A DNA stretch of 64,000 nucleotides from JAIBJN01 sp963842305 (GCA_963842305.1 CAWJFW010000002.1:124001-188000); one strand, 5' to 3'; counted from the stretch's first letter, positions 24,312 to 32,925 are shown. The notes: generated by a model not told the origin, from the sequence alone. Numbers and translations are program-made.

Positions 24312-25186
24312 AGGTCTACGTCACGGGTGCGACGGGCTTCGTCGGGAGCCACGTCGCCCGCGAGTTGCGCGAGCGCGGCGCCGAGGTCCGGGACGAGCGG
24401 GTCGACCTCCTCGATCATGAGGGCCTGGAGCGCGTGATCGCCGGGTGCGATGCGGTCGTCCACGTGGCAGCGCTCTACAGCTTCGACGACCCGGTGTCCG
24501 ATTTCGAACGGGTCAACGTCGAGGGAACTCGCACGGTGCTCGCCGTCGCCGCCGCCGCGCGCGTCAGGCGGTTCGTCCACTGCTCGACAGCCGGAACCTG
24601 CGGTCCCGTCTCCGGGCGGCCGGCGACCGAGGACGACGAGCCCCCCGCCTGGGAGCTCGACGTGCCCTACAAGCGCACCAAGTTCGCGGCGGAGAAGCTC
24701 GCGCTCGCGGGTGGCGCCGTCGTCGTCAACCCGACGACGCCGGTGGGAGACGGCGACCGGAAGCCGACCCCGACCGGTCGGATGATCGCAGGCATTGCCC
24801 GGGGCCGCCTCCGCGGCTACGTGGCCACGACCGGGCTCAACGTGGTCGACGTTCGCGACGTCGCCCGCGGGCATGCGCTCGCGCTCGAACATGGGGCGCC
24901 GGGGGAGCGATACCTGCTTGGCGGCGTCGATCTCAGCCTCCAGGATCTGTTCGCTGCAGTTGCCCGCCTGGCCGAACGTCCGCGGCCCCGCGTCAGGGTT
25001 CCGTATGCTGTCGCAGAGATGGCTGCCGCGGCCGGAATCGCCAACCGGGACGAGGTTCGCCTGGCCAGGCTGCCCATGTACTTCTCATCGGCGAAGGCCC
25101 GCCGTACACTCGGCTACGAGCCTGGCCCTGTGGAGCCGGCGCTCGCCCGTGCCGTCGGCGAGGCGCTCTCGGAGGGAGGAGCATGA
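24308..25186 (+). CDS. hpnA: hopanoid-associated NAD-dependent epimerase/dehydratase HpnA
   Basis: A 292-residue extended SDR (sugar epimerase-type) protein. Seen: the Rossmann motif TGATGFVG (6-13), HVAALYSF and the catalytic YKRTK around residue 124. The segment NPTTPVGDGDRKPTPTGRMI is characteristic of hopanoid-associated HpnA. Its proposed job is modification of the hopanoid side chain; the reaction is not well established. GTG 24308 overlaps the cyclase stop and the gene ends in ATGA shared with hpnH, preceded by a GGAGGGAGG ribosome-binding site. Confidence 0.9.
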   Translation: MKVYVTGATGFVGSHVARELRERGAEVRDERVDLLDHEGLERVIAGCDAVVHVAALYSFDDPVSDFERVNVEGTRTVLAVAAAARVRRFVHCSTAGTCGPVSGRPATEDDEPPAWELDVPYKRTKFAAEKLALAGGAVVVNPTTPVGDGDRKPTPTGRMIAGIARGRLRGYVATTGLNVVDVRDVARGHALALEHGAPGERYLLGGVDLSLQDLFAAVARLAERPRPRVRVPYAVAEMAAAAGIANRDEVRLARLPMYFSSAKARRTLGYEPGPVEPALARAVGEALSEGGA

Positions 25187-26181
25187 AGTTTCCACTTCGC
25201 AGCACCGTCCAGATCGGACGCTACGTCGCCTCGCAGAAGGGGAAAGACCGTTACCCGCTCGTGATCATGCTCGAGCCCACGCTGGGCTGCAACATCGCCT
25301 GCATCGGCTGCGGCAAGATCCGTGAATACGAGTCCAACAAGGCCCGCCTGACCGTCGAGGAGTGCCTGCACTCCGCGGTCGAGTGCCCGGCTCCGGTCAT
25401 CTCCATCTGCGGCGGAGAGCCGCTGATCTTCAAGGGCATCGAGGAGGTTGTTGCCGGCTTTCTCGAGATGAAGCGGAACATCCAGCTCTGCACGAACGCG
25501 CTCCGGCTCGTCGACATGCTCGACCGTTTCGAGCCGAACCCGCGCCTCACGTTCGTCGTCCACCTGGACGGCATGCAGGAGATCCACGACTACATCTGCG
25601 ATTACCCGGGCCTGTGGGACGTGGCCGTCGAAGCGATCAGGACGGCCCGGGACAACGGGTTCCGCGTCACGACGAACACCACGATCTTCAAGGAGACCGA
25701 GGTCGACGACGTCATCGCGATGATGGAGTACCTCACGAACGAGCTTGGCATCGACGGAATGCTTGTCGCGCCCGGCTACCAGTACTCCCAGATCGACCCG
25801 AACCTGACCATGACGCGCGACGAGCACGAGGCCAAGTTCAGGCTCATCCGCGACTCCGTGCGACGCCACGGGTATCGCTGGCTCGCGAGCCCGGTCTATC
25901 AGGACTTTCTCACCGGCGACCGTCAGCTCCCGTGCGCGCCTTGGGGCTCGGTCACCCGAAACCCGTACGGCTGGAAGGGGCCATGCTACCTGCTGACAGA
26001 CGGCATCTTCCCCACGTACGACGCGCTGGTCAACGGGATCGAGTGGGAGCGCTACGGGCCCGGCAACGACCATCGCTGCGAGCACTGCGGGATCCATTCC
26101 GGCTTCGAGCCCGCCGCGACGATCGCGACGACCTCGAGCGTGAAGGAGACCGTCAGGAGCCTCGCGTGGACGCTGCGCTGA
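25183..26181 (+). CDS. hpnH: radical SAM adenosyl-hopene transferase HpnH
   Basis: A 332-residue radical SAM enzyme that joins the 5'-deoxyadenosyl group to hopene to give adenosylhopane, the first step of C35 side-chain formation. The cluster motif is C-x3-C-x2-C at Cys36, Cys40 and Cys43 (GCNIACIGC), followed by ISICGGEPL. The C-terminal part includes a cysteine pair in HRCEHCGIHSGFEP, typical of HpnH. ATG 25183 overlaps hpnA (ATGA) and has a strong GGAGGGAGG site. Its last 16 bp overlap hpnG. Confidence 0.95.
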   Translation: MKFPLRSTVQIGRYVASQKGKDRYPLVIMLEPTLGCNIACIGCGKIREYESNKARLTVEECLHSAVECPAPVISICGGEPLIFKGIEEVVAGFLEMKRNIQLCTNALRLVDMLDRFEPNPRLTFVVHLDGMQEIHDYICDYPGLWDVAVEAIRTARDNGFRVTTNTTIFKETEVDDVIAMMEYLTNELGIDGMLVAPGYQYSQIDPNLTMTRDEHEAKFRLIRDSVRRHGYRWLASPVYQDFLTGDRQLPCAPWGSVTRNPYGWKGPCYLLTDGIFPTYDALVNGIEWERYGPGNDHRCEHCGIHSGFEPAATIATTSSVKETVRSLAWTLR

Positions 26182-26783
26182 AGGAGGCCGTAGGGCCGCT
26201 CACGCTCGCCTGCGCCCTCGCGGTCGAAGAAGGCGCCGCGCGAAGCGGCGGTGCGAGGGCCGCCCGCGTCGGCCTCCAGGCAGGCCTGCCCCTGCCGGAA
26301 GGGCAGCTCGTGTCCTTCGGCCTTGCGGGAGCGCTCGTGTCGGGCCTCGCGCCGGGGACGCTCGTCACGGCGAGGCGCGTCGTCGATGCCGACGGAACCG
26401 TGCTTTGGGAGAGCGAGCCCCTTGCCGTTCCGGGCGCGCTGACCGGAGTCGTCTGCGACGCCGGGTACGTGGTCGACGACGCGGGCGACCGCCGCGAGCT
26501 CGCCCGCGAGACCGGCGCGACCGTGGCCGACACCGAAAGCGCGGCGCTCGCCGCGACGGGACGGTTGGCCGGCGTCGTGCGCGCGGTTTCCGACACTCCC
26601 GAGCATCCGGTCGGCCTGCTCGCGCATGCCGCGGTGCCGGACGGTCGCACCGATTGGCGGGTCGTGCTCCGCGCGCTTCTCGCCGAGCCGCGCACGACCG
26701 TCGAGACGGCGCTGGGAGCGAGGCGCGGACTTGCGTCCCTCCGCGTCGCGGCGGCCGGGCTTGCGCCGAGGGCGATGCCGTGA
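26166..26783 (+). CDS. hpnG: hopanoid-associated phosphorylase/nucleosidase HpnG
   Basis: A 205-residue protein of the purine phosphorylase/MTAN fold that removes adenine from adenosylhopane. Seen: LACALAVEEGAAR near the N-terminus and a VADTESAALAA segment around residue 120, which stands where the family usually has DMES. GTG 26166 lies 16 bp inside hpnH, a frame that gives the full N-terminal strand; a later start would lose it. The gene ends with a GTGA overlap into ispH. The DTES variation is worth noting, but the position in the operon makes the assignment firm. Confidence 0.85.
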   Translation: MDAALKEAVGPLTLACALAVEEGAARSGGARAARVGLQAGLPLPEGQLVSFGLAGALVSGLAPGTLVTARRVVDADGTVLWESEPLAVPGALTGVVCDAGYVVDDAGDRRELARETGATVADTESAALAATGRLAGVVRAVSDTPEHPVGLLAHAAVPDGRTDWRVVLRALLAEPRTTVETALGARRGLASLRVAAAGLAPRAMP

Positions 26784-27706
26784 CCAAGCGCGTTCTCGTC
26801 GCCAGCCCGCGAAGCTTCTGCGCCGGCGTCGTCCGTGCGATCGACATCGTCGAGAAGCTCCTGGAGCGTCACGGCCCGCCCGTCTACGTGCGCCACGAGA
26901 TCGTGCACAACGTCCACGTGGTGGAGGATCTCGAGTCGCGAGGAGCGGTCTTCGTCGAGTCGGAAGAGGACGTGCCCGCGGGCGCGCTCGTCGTCCTGTC
27001 GGCTCACGGGGTCGCACCGCAGGTCTACCAACGGTGTGCGGAGCGTGGCCTCCAGGTCGTCGACGCCGTCTGCCCGCTCGTCTCGAAGGTCCACGCCGAG
27101 GCGCGCCGGTACGCGGCTCGGGGGCACAAGATCGCCCTTGTCGGCCATGCCGGCCATGTCGAGGTGGAGGGCACGATGGGGGAGGCGCCCGACTCGATCG
27201 TCCTCGTCGAGACGCCCGAGGACGTCGAGGCGCTGGAGCTGGACGAGGGCCAGAGCCTCGCGTACCTGACCCAAACGACGCTCTCGCTGGACGACACGGC
27301 CGACGTCGTCGATGCGCTCAGGGAGCGGGTGCCGGACCTCGTCGGCCCGCCCTCGGCCGACATCTGCTACGCGACGCAGAACCGGCAGGACGCCGTGAAG
27401 CGGATCTGCGAAGAGGCGACGCTCGTCCTCGTCGTCGGATCGAAGACGAGCTCGAACGCGAACCGCCTCGTCGAGGTCGCACGCAGCTGCGGCGCCGACG
27501 CTCACCTGATCGACGACGAGCGCGACCTCGACGTCGCCTGGCTCGATGGTCACGAGTCCGTCGGGCTGACGGCCGGGGCCTCGTCGCCGGAGAGCCTGGT
27601 CGAGCGGGTGGTCGCCCGGCTCGACGAGCTCGGCTTCCACGATCGCGAGAACGTCGAGATCGCCCGCGAGGACGTCTTCTTCCGCCTGCCCGCCGGGCTC
27701 CGGTAA
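26780..27706 (+). CDS. ispH: 4-hydroxy-3-methylbut-2-enyl diphosphate reductase IspH (LytB)
   Basis: A 308-residue iron-sulfur enzyme making IPP and DMAPP in the methylerythritol phosphate pathway. The three cluster cysteines are Cys14 (SFCAGV), Cys98 (DAVCPLV) and Cys196 (CYATQNRQ). The catalytic glutamate is Glu128 in HVEVEGTMG, with TQTTLSLDDT and SSNANRL binding diphosphate. GTG 26780 overlaps hpnG as GTGA. Placement as the last gene of the hopanoid operon ties precursor supply to the pathway. The operon ends here; prephenate dehydratase follows nine bases later. Confidence 0.95.
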   Translation: MTKRVLVASPRSFCAGVVRAIDIVEKLLERHGPPVYVRHEIVHNVHVVEDLESRGAVFVESEEDVPAGALVVLSAHGVAPQVYQRCAERGLQVVDAVCPLVSKVHAEARRYAARGHKIALVGHAGHVEVEGTMGEAPDSIVLVETPEDVEALELDEGQSLAYLTQTTLSLDDTADVVDALRERVPDLVGPPSADICYATQNRQDAVKRICEEATLVLVVGSKTSSNANRLVEVARSCGADAHLIDDERDLDVAWLDGHESVGLTAGASSPESLVERVVARLDELGFHDRENVEIAREDVFFRLPAGLR

Positions 27707-27715
27707 CGTCTCGCG

Positions 27716-28543
27716 ATGAAGTCGAGCGTTGCCTACCCTGGCCGCGACGGCGCGCACAGCGCCGCCGCCTGCGACAGCCTCTTCCCGAGCGGTGCCGACC
27801 TCGTCTCGCTGCCGAGTTTCACAGCGGTCGTCGAGGCGACGGCGGAGCGGGACGTCGCGTTCGGGGTGCTTCCGATCGAAAGCTCGCTCTCCGGTCCCGT
27901 GAACGAGACGCACGACCTCCTTTACGACTCGCCGCTCTCGATCACCGGAGAGACCATCCTGCCGATCCGCCATTGCCTCGTGGGCCCGGCGAGCGTGCCG
28001 CTCGAGGAGGTTCGAGTCGTCCGCTCGCACCCGGCCGCGCTCGACCAGTGCCGGCGCCTCCTCGCCGCCATGCCCTGGGCGACCGCGATCGCCGCCGCGA
28101 CGACCGCCGACGCCGCGCACGAGGTGGCCGAGGGGAAGGATCCTTCCGAGGCGGCGATCGCGAGTGAGCGGGCGGCCGCCATGTACGGCCTCACCGTGAT
28201 CGCCGGCGACGTCGGCGATCATCCCGAGGCGTACACGCGCTTCGTCTCCGTCGCGCCGTACACGCGGCTCGACCGCGAGCGCGAAGGCTGGCGAACGGCG
28301 TTCTCCTTCGTCACAGACCATCAGCCGGGCGCGTTGCACCGAGCAATCGAGCCGTTCGGGCGCCACCGGCTCGACATGGTCCAGCTCGTCTCAAGGCCCA
28401 TCCCGCGGACGCCCTGGCGCTACCGCTTCGACGCGGTGCTGGCCGGGCACCCGCTCGACCAGGTCGTGAGCGAGACGCTCACCGAGGTCCAAGGCCTGAC
28501 GCGGGAGCTCCGCGTCTTCGGCTCCTACCCTTCGTACGTCTAG
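27716..28543 (+). CDS. pheA: prephenate dehydratase with ACT domain
   Basis: A 275-residue enzyme converting prephenate to phenylpyruvate in phenylalanine synthesis. The PDT domain carries LPIESSLSGPVNETHDLL (51-68) and the catalytic YTRF, plus SHPAALDQC. An ACT domain follows from about residue 195. The ACT part has PGALH and LVSRP where Phe-sensitive enzymes have GALV and ESRP, so feedback inhibition may be altered. The N-terminus is also unusual (YPGRDGAHS for the common GPxGTFS). It starts at ATG 27716, nine bases after ispH, and may be read through from the hopanoid operon. Confidence 0.88.
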   Translation: MKSSVAYPGRDGAHSAAACDSLFPSGADLVSLPSFTAVVEATAERDVAFGVLPIESSLSGPVNETHDLLYDSPLSITGETILPIRHCLVGPASVPLEEVRVVRSHPAALDQCRRLLAAMPWATAIAAATTADAAHEVAEGKDPSEAAIASERAAAMYGLTVIAGDVGDHPEAYTRFVSVAPYTRLDREREGWRTAFSFVTDHQPGALHRAIEPFGRHRLDMVQLVSRPIPRTPWRYRFDAVLAGHPLDQVVSETLTEVQGLTRELRVFGSYPSYV

Positions 28544-28547
28544 AGGC

Positions 28548-29459
28548 CTACGTCACCGGGGCGCCGTCGGCGAGCGTCTTCTCGAAGCGCACGTGCTCGC
28601 GGGCGACGGTCATGCCCGCCCGCTCGTAGAGCTCCTTCGCACCGGTCCGGTTCCAGGAGTCGACGACGAGCCCCATCTCCCTACGGCCGCGACGGCTGAA
28701 CTCGGACATGGCCTGGCGGAAGAGCGCGGTGCCCAGGCCCCGGCGGCGCCAATCCCGCGACACTGCGAGCTGCCGGATCCAGCCCTCCTCCTCGTAGTTG
28801 GGGCAGAGGACGCAGCCGACGATCTCGCCCTTCGTCTCGGCGATGAACCAGAGACCCGGCTCGAACGCCTCCCGGTCGATCATGAACGCCTGCCATTCCT
28901 CGAAGGACTCTGCGGTATGGCGCTCGTTGTCGCCGAATGCGTCCTGGACGAGGGCGTAGACGGCGCGTGAGTCCCGCTCCTGGTCGAACGTGCGCACGAG
29001 GATCCCCTCTGGCCAGGCGGGCGGCGGCGGGCTTGCCTCGAGCGGCATGGACATGCGCCAGTACGTGCGAACCGGCGCGTACCCGCGGCTCTCGAGGAAG
29101 CGGCGGGCGTTCGCATGGGTCGAGGTGACGACCTGTCCGAGCCGGATCTCCTCGCCGGGCGGCGTCCGTTCGCGCGCGCGCCGCTCGGACCACTCGAGCA
29201 GCCGTGCGCCGATTCCCCGCTGTCGCCGCTCCGGGTGGACGTAGACGTCGACGTAGTCGTTCCGGATGAAGGCCGCGTAGCCGATGAGGCCGCCGTCCTC
29301 TTCGACGACGACGGCGTCCAGCTCGATGTCGAACCCGGGCATGTTCCAGTCCGTCAGCAGGTCGTCGAGCTCGAAGTCGGGCGCGCCGAGCTCGTAGATA
29401 TCGCACGCAATGACCAGGTCTGTGACAGCCTGAGCCTCGTCGGCCCGGGGGGCTCGCAT
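28548..29459 (-). CDS. tandem GNAT-domain acetyltransferase
   Basis: A 303-residue protein with two GNAT modules. The first carries DVYVHPERRQRGIGARLLEW around residue 85-105. The second carries IRQLAVSRDWRRRGLGTALF around 235-255. Both have the acetyl-CoA-binding R/Q-x2-G-x-G/A loop (RQRGIG and RRRGLG). The double layout recalls mycothiol synthase (MshD), but the characteristic MshD substrate residues cannot be judged here. ATG 29459 is preferred; GTG 29468 is possible, and a much longer open frame upstream is low-complexity. It converges on prephenate dehydratase. The acceptor substrate is unknown. Confidence 0.82.
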   Translation of the reverse strand: MRAPRADEAQAVTDLVIACDIYELGAPDFELDDLLTDWNMPGFDIELDAVVVEEDGGLIGYAAFIRNDYVDVYVHPERRQRGIGARLLEWSERRARERTPPGEEIRLGQVVTSTHANARRFLESRGYAPVRTYWRMSMPLEASPPPPAWPEGILVRTFDQERDSRAVYALVQDAFGDNERHTAESFEEWQAFMIDREAFEPGLWFIAETKGEIVGCVLCPNYEEEGWIRQLAVSRDWRRRGLGTALFRQAMSEFSRRGRREMGLVVDSWNRTGAKELYERAGMTVAREHVRFEKTLADGAPVT

Positions 29460-29476
29460 CGTCTCCACGCCCGGAA

Positions 29477-30040
29477 TTAGTAGAGGGTCGCGGCTAGCCT
29501 GCGTCGGTAGCTCATCGTCAGCGGATCCTCGGGCCCGAGCTGGCCGAAGAGGGCGACCATGATCTCCCGGATGCGCTCGCGGCGGTCGGGATCCGCGTTC
29601 TCGAGGTCGCCGAGCAGCCATTCGAGGACGCGCTCGTAGTCCTGCTCCGCCAACGGGCCGAGAATCTCGGGAAACTCCCCCGACTCGGAGAGCTCCGAAA
29701 GCAGGAGCTCGGACGCCGGCGGGCCGGTCAGCTTCTCGAGGAACTCCTCGACCGTCGCTGCGGGCACGGCGCCCGTGAACTCGTCAACGACCTGGCCATT
29801 CCGGAAGGCCTTCACGTTCGGAATCCCGCGCACGCTGAAGCGCTCGGCGAGCTCCTGGTTGGCGTCGGTGTCCACCTTGGCGAGGACGACCGCCCCGTCG
29901 CGCTTTTCGACCGCGTCCTCGAGGATCGGCGTCAGCATCTTGCACGGGCCGCACCAGTCGGCCCAGAAGTCGACGACGACCGGGACGGCCGCGGAGCGCT
30001 CGATCACGTCCTGCTCGAAGGTGTCTGTGGTGACGTCCAT
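29477..30040 (-). CDS. thioredoxin-fold protein with C-terminal TPR-like extension (CnoX/YbbN type)
   Basis: A 187-residue protein. The thioredoxin domain has the intact WCGPCK active site (Cys30, Cys33), followed by KVDTDANQELAERFSVRGIPN with the cis-Pro. A helical extension of about 80 residues (SELSESGEFPEILGPLAEQD onward) resembles the TPR-like tail of YbbN/CnoX chaperedoxins. It is likely a cytoplasmic redox chaperone. ATG 30040 begins just after the stop of the deacetylase gene (30042-30044), so both share an operon. Only one extension repeat is clear, so the CnoX label is tentative. Confidence 0.85.
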   Translation of the reverse strand: MDVTTDTFEQDVIERSAAVPVVVDFWADWCGPCKMLTPILEDAVEKRDGAVVLAKVDTDANQELAERFSVRGIPNVKAFRNGQVVDEFTGAVPAATVEEFLEKLTGPPASELLLSELSESGEFPEILGPLAEQDYERVLEWLLGDLENADPDRRERIREIMVALFGQLGPEDPLTMSYRRRLAATLY

Positions 30041-30041
30041 C

Positions 30042-30896
30042 TCAGGTTGCGGCGAGCACGGAGCCGACAAGCCCGGGGAGAGCCTCGACGTCGTAGCCGC
30101 CTTCGAGTACGAACGCTACCCGCTCGGCGACGGCGACCGCGCGGGTCGCGAGCGCTCCGAAGCCCGCCTCGGTCAGCTCGAGCCCGCCGATCGGATCCGT
30201 GGCGGCGGCGTCGAAGCCCGCCGAGACGAGCAGCAGGTCGGGGTCGAAGGCCTCGAGCTCGGGCAGCACCAGCCGGTCGAGTGCCTCCACCACCGCGTCG
30301 TCGCCGGTACCGGCCGGCAGCGGGACGTTCAGCGTGGCCGCGTTTCCCTCGCCGGGGCCGCCCGAGCCCGGGTAGAAGGGCCACTGGTGCAGCGATGCGA
30401 AGAAGACAGTCTCGTCGTCCCAGAACGCATCCTGCGTCCCGTTGCCGTGGTGGACGTCCCAGTCGAGGACGGCGACCCGTCCGAGCCCGAGCTCCCGTTG
30501 GGCGAAGCGGGCCGCGACCGCCACGTTGTTGAAGAGGCAGAAGCCCATGGCCCGGTCGGAGAGCGCGTGGTGACCCGGGGGTCGGGCGAGCGCGAAGCCG
30601 CCCAGCTCGACCGCCTGGATAGCCGCGCCGGCGGCGAGGAGCGCGACGTCGTAGCTCGACGCCGTGCAGACCGTGTCCGGGTCGAGGAGCGTCGGATTCC
30701 CGCTCGCGGAAACGAGCCGGATCGCCTCGATGTAGTCGAGGCGATGGACGAGGGCGAGCTCGCCGACTGTCGCCGGACGCGCCTCCACGAAGTCCGGAAA
30801 GGCTTCCTGGAGCGCACGGAGGCGCTCCTGCCGTTCCGGGTGGTTCCCGGTCGGGTGCAGCTCGGCGAAGGCTCGGTGGCTGACGAGTGGGATCAA
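30042..30896 (-). CDS. histone deacetylase-superfamily protein (acetoin utilisation/acetylpolyamine amidohydrolase type)
   Basis: A 284-residue zinc deacetylase. Seen: ARPPGHHA with the catalytic His109-His110 pair, LDWDVHHGNGTQ with zinc ligands Asp147 and His149, SAGFDAAATDPIGG with the third zinc-binding Asp, and the C-terminal LEGGYD. The family removes acetyl groups from lysines or polyamines, or acts as AcuC. The start TTG 30896 overlaps the TGA of the hydroxy-acid oxidase gene as TTGA. Given the polyamine-type genes elsewhere in the window, acetylpolyamine hydrolysis is a possibility but not shown. Confidence 0.9.
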   Translation of the reverse strand: MIPLVSHRAFAELHPTGNHPERQERLRALQEAFPDFVEARPATVGELALVHRLDYIEAIRLVSASGNPTLLDPDTVCTASSYDVALLAAGAAIQAVELGGFALARPPGHHALSDRAMGFCLFNNVAVAARFAQRELGLGRVAVLDWDVHHGNGTQDAFWDDETVFFASLHQWPFYPGSGGPGEGNAATLNVPLPAGTGDDAVVEALDRLVLPELEAFDPDLLLVSAGFDAAATDPIGGLELTEAGFGALATRAVAVAERVAFVLEGGYDVEALPGLVGSVLAAT

Positions 30897-31966
30897 GCCC
30901 GTCTGCCGACGTGCTGGGGGCCCACATCGGCCGGCGTCGGACAGCCGAGGAGGAGCAGCGCGAGCTCGATCTCGGCCTGGAAGATTCCGAGGACCCGGCG
31001 GGCGCCTTCCTCGCCTCCCGCAGCAAGGCCCCAGAGAGCTGGCCGGCCCACGAACACGGAGCGCGCTCCGAGCGCGAGGGCCTTCGCGACATCGGTTCCC
31101 CGGCGGACGCCTCCGTCGAGGTAGATCTCGGAGCGTCCGTCGACCACCTCGACGACCTCGGGAAGCGCGTCCACGGTCGCCGACACGCCGTCGAGCTGGC
31201 GTCCGCCGTGGTTGGAGACGACCATCCCGGCGCAGCCGTGCTCGCAGGCCAGCGCGGCGTCCTCCGCGGTCAGGATCCCCTTGACGACGAGAGGCAGCGA
31301 GCACTGAGATCGAAGCCACTCGAGGTCGCGCCAAGAGAGGCTGCGATCCGCGATCTCGTCCAGCGTGTCGTGAAAGTAGCCGGCGCCGACGAGCGTCTGG
31401 GGCAGGTTGGGCATGGGCAGGTCCGACGGCAGGCTGAAGCCGCTGCGATGGTCCCGTTCGCGCGGTCCGGCTTTCGGCAGGTCGACCGTGAGGACGAGCG
31501 CCGAGAAGCCCGCGTCCTCGGCCTCCGCGACGAGCTCGGACGTGAAGCCGCGATCGCGGGACCAGTAGAGCTGAAACCAGCGCGGTCCCTGGCCGCCGAC
31601 CGTTTCGGCAAGCTCGCGCGGGCGAACGCTCCCCAGGCTGGAGAGTGTGTAGACGGTTCCGACCGCGGCCGCAGCGCGTGCAAGCGCCGGTTCGCCGTCC
31701 GCGTGGGCCACACGCTGGAGGGACGTCGGAGCGACCATGAGCGGCATGGCGATGTCCGTTCCGAGGACCGATGTGCGCGTGCTCACGTCGCTGACGTCGA
31801 CGAGCATGCGCGGCCGCAGGATGAATCGGCGGAACGCCGCGACGTTGTCTTGAAGCGTGAGCTCGTCTCCTGCCCCGCCGACGACATAGCCCCAGTACCC
31901 GGGCTCGCAGCGGGCCTCGGCGAGGCGCTCGAAGTCGGCGACGGAGATCGGCCGCGGCTCGCTCAC
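30893..31966 (-). CDS. FMN-dependent alpha-hydroxy acid oxidase/dehydrogenase
   Basis: A 357-residue FMN TIM-barrel enzyme of the lactate/glycolate/mandelate oxidase family. Seen: YVVGGAGDELTLQDN near residue 27, SLSWRDLEWL, VVKGILTAEDA with the FMN-binding Lys, the catalytic SNHGGRQLDG block, and DGGVRRGTDVAKALALGA near 295. GTG 31966 is chosen; the open frame upstream is antisense to the exonuclease gene. It is followed by the HDAC-type gene with a TTGA overlap. Lactate, glycolate or another 2-hydroxy acid are all possible substrates. Confidence 0.9.
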   Translation of the reverse strand: MSEPRPISVADFERLAEARCEPGYWGYVVGGAGDELTLQDNVAAFRRFILRPRMLVDVSDVSTRTSVLGTDIAMPLMVAPTSLQRVAHADGEPALARAAAAVGTVYTLSSLGSVRPRELAETVGGQGPRWFQLYWSRDRGFTSELVAEAEDAGFSALVLTVDLPKAGPRERDHRSGFSLPSDLPMPNLPQTLVGAGYFHDTLDEIADRSLSWRDLEWLRSQCSLPLVVKGILTAEDAALACEHGCAGMVVSNHGGRQLDGVSATVDALPEVVEVVDGRSEIYLDGGVRRGTDVAKALALGARSVFVGRPALWGLAAGGEEGARRVLGIFQAEIELALLLLGCPTPADVGPQHVGRRA

Positions 31967-31985
31967 GCGGAGGATCGTAGTCGGT

Positions 31986-32828
31986 TCAGGCTGCGCGCTC
32001 GCGGAAGCGCCGCGCCACTCCGGCGAGGCCCCAGCCATCGGCGAGGTCGGCGCCCGCGCCCCAGTCGGGCTCGACGTCCGGAAGGTCCGGAATCGGCGCG
32101 TCGGCCTGCAGCGTCGCCATGCGCAGGTAGTCGCGGAGCGTCTCGGCTTGATCGGGGAAGCCGCCGGCGGCGAGGCAGGCTTCGAGCGAGCCGTGCTTGG
32201 CCAGGATGCTCGCCGCACGGCCGGGCCCGATGCCCTTCGCACCGGGAATCCTGTCCGAAGGGTCGCCGCGGAGCGCGACGAAGTCCGGGACGAGCTCCGG
32301 CGGGACGCCGTAGATCTCGTTCACCTGGGCCGGCCCGATCCTGACGAGCTCCCGCTGGCCGGGCTTCGGCCGGAGGATCGTCGTCTTCGCGCTCGCGAGC
32401 TGGAAGAGGTCCCGGTCGTTCGTGAGGACGAGCGCCTCGCCTCCGCGGGCCTCCTCCGCGGCGACGACCGCGCCGAGGAAGTCGTCCGCCTCGTAGCCGT
32501 CCGCCTTCGCCCACTGGAACCCGAGTGTTCCGACGAGCTCGGGAAGCCGGTCGAGCTGGGAGGTCAGGACCGGCGGGAAGTCGCGCCCTGACTGGTATTC
32601 GGGCAGAAGCTCGCTGCGATAGGTGGGGATGCCGACCGAGTCGAAGCCGACGAAGACGGTCCGCGGCTCCTCGTCCTCCCAGGAGCGAGCGAGCATGTTC
32701 GCGAAACCGACGATCATGTTGGCCTGGTTTCCGGCCCCGTCCTTGATCGAGGAGGGCAGCGCATGGAACGCCCGATGGGCCAGATTGTCGCCGTCGATCG
32801 CCAGAAGGGGTTTCTGAACCCGTTTCAA
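31986..32828 (-). CDS. stand-alone 5'-3' exonuclease (DNA polymerase I N-terminal/FEN family)
   Basis: A 280-residue flap/5'-nuclease. The metal-binding acidic sites are visible: AIDGDNLAHRAFHALP (10-25), GYEADDFLGAVVAAEE, TNDRDLFQL, and the helix-hairpin-helix region LRGDPSDRIPGAKGIGPGRA. It is the size of the isolated polymerase I 5'-nuclease domain and has no polymerase part. It probably removes RNA primers or flaps. The start is TTG 32828; no ribosome-binding site is obvious, and no better codon gives the conserved N-terminus. The 3' end is 20 bp from the hydroxy-acid oxidase start. Confidence 0.9.
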   Translation of the reverse strand: MKRVQKPLLAIDGDNLAHRAFHALPSSIKDGAGNQANMIVGFANMLARSWEDEEPRTVFVGFDSVGIPTYRSELLPEYQSGRDFPPVLTSQLDRLPELVGTLGFQWAKADGYEADDFLGAVVAAEEARGGEALVLTNDRDLFQLASAKTTILRPKPGQRELVRIGPAQVNEIYGVPPELVPDFVALRGDPSDRIPGAKGIGPGRAASILAKHGSLEACLAAGGFPDQAETLRDYLRMATLQADAPIPDLPDVEPDWGAGADLADGWGLAGVARRFRERAA

Positions 32829-32872
32829 GACGAAGCCCTATCCCGCCGGGTCGCGCTGGACGGCGCGATGCG

Positions 32873-32925
32873 GCGTCCTCGGTTGCGCCCGTAGCCTCCG
32901 GCTACGAACGCGTCCCGTGTCCTTG
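32873..32925 (-). repeat. dispersed repeat A, copy 2
   Basis: Inverted copy of the 53-bp segment at 4142-4194 (47 of 53 identical; 27 bp identical in the centre). The hairpin is at 32890-32906. It lies in the exonuclease-topoisomerase intergenic region. The 18-bp terminal inverted repeats that bound copy 1 were not found here. Confidence 0.7.

Noticed and set aside
26153..28366. 737-codon open frame on the minus strand
   Set aside because: Antisense to hpnG, ispH and prephenate dehydratase, all clearly real.
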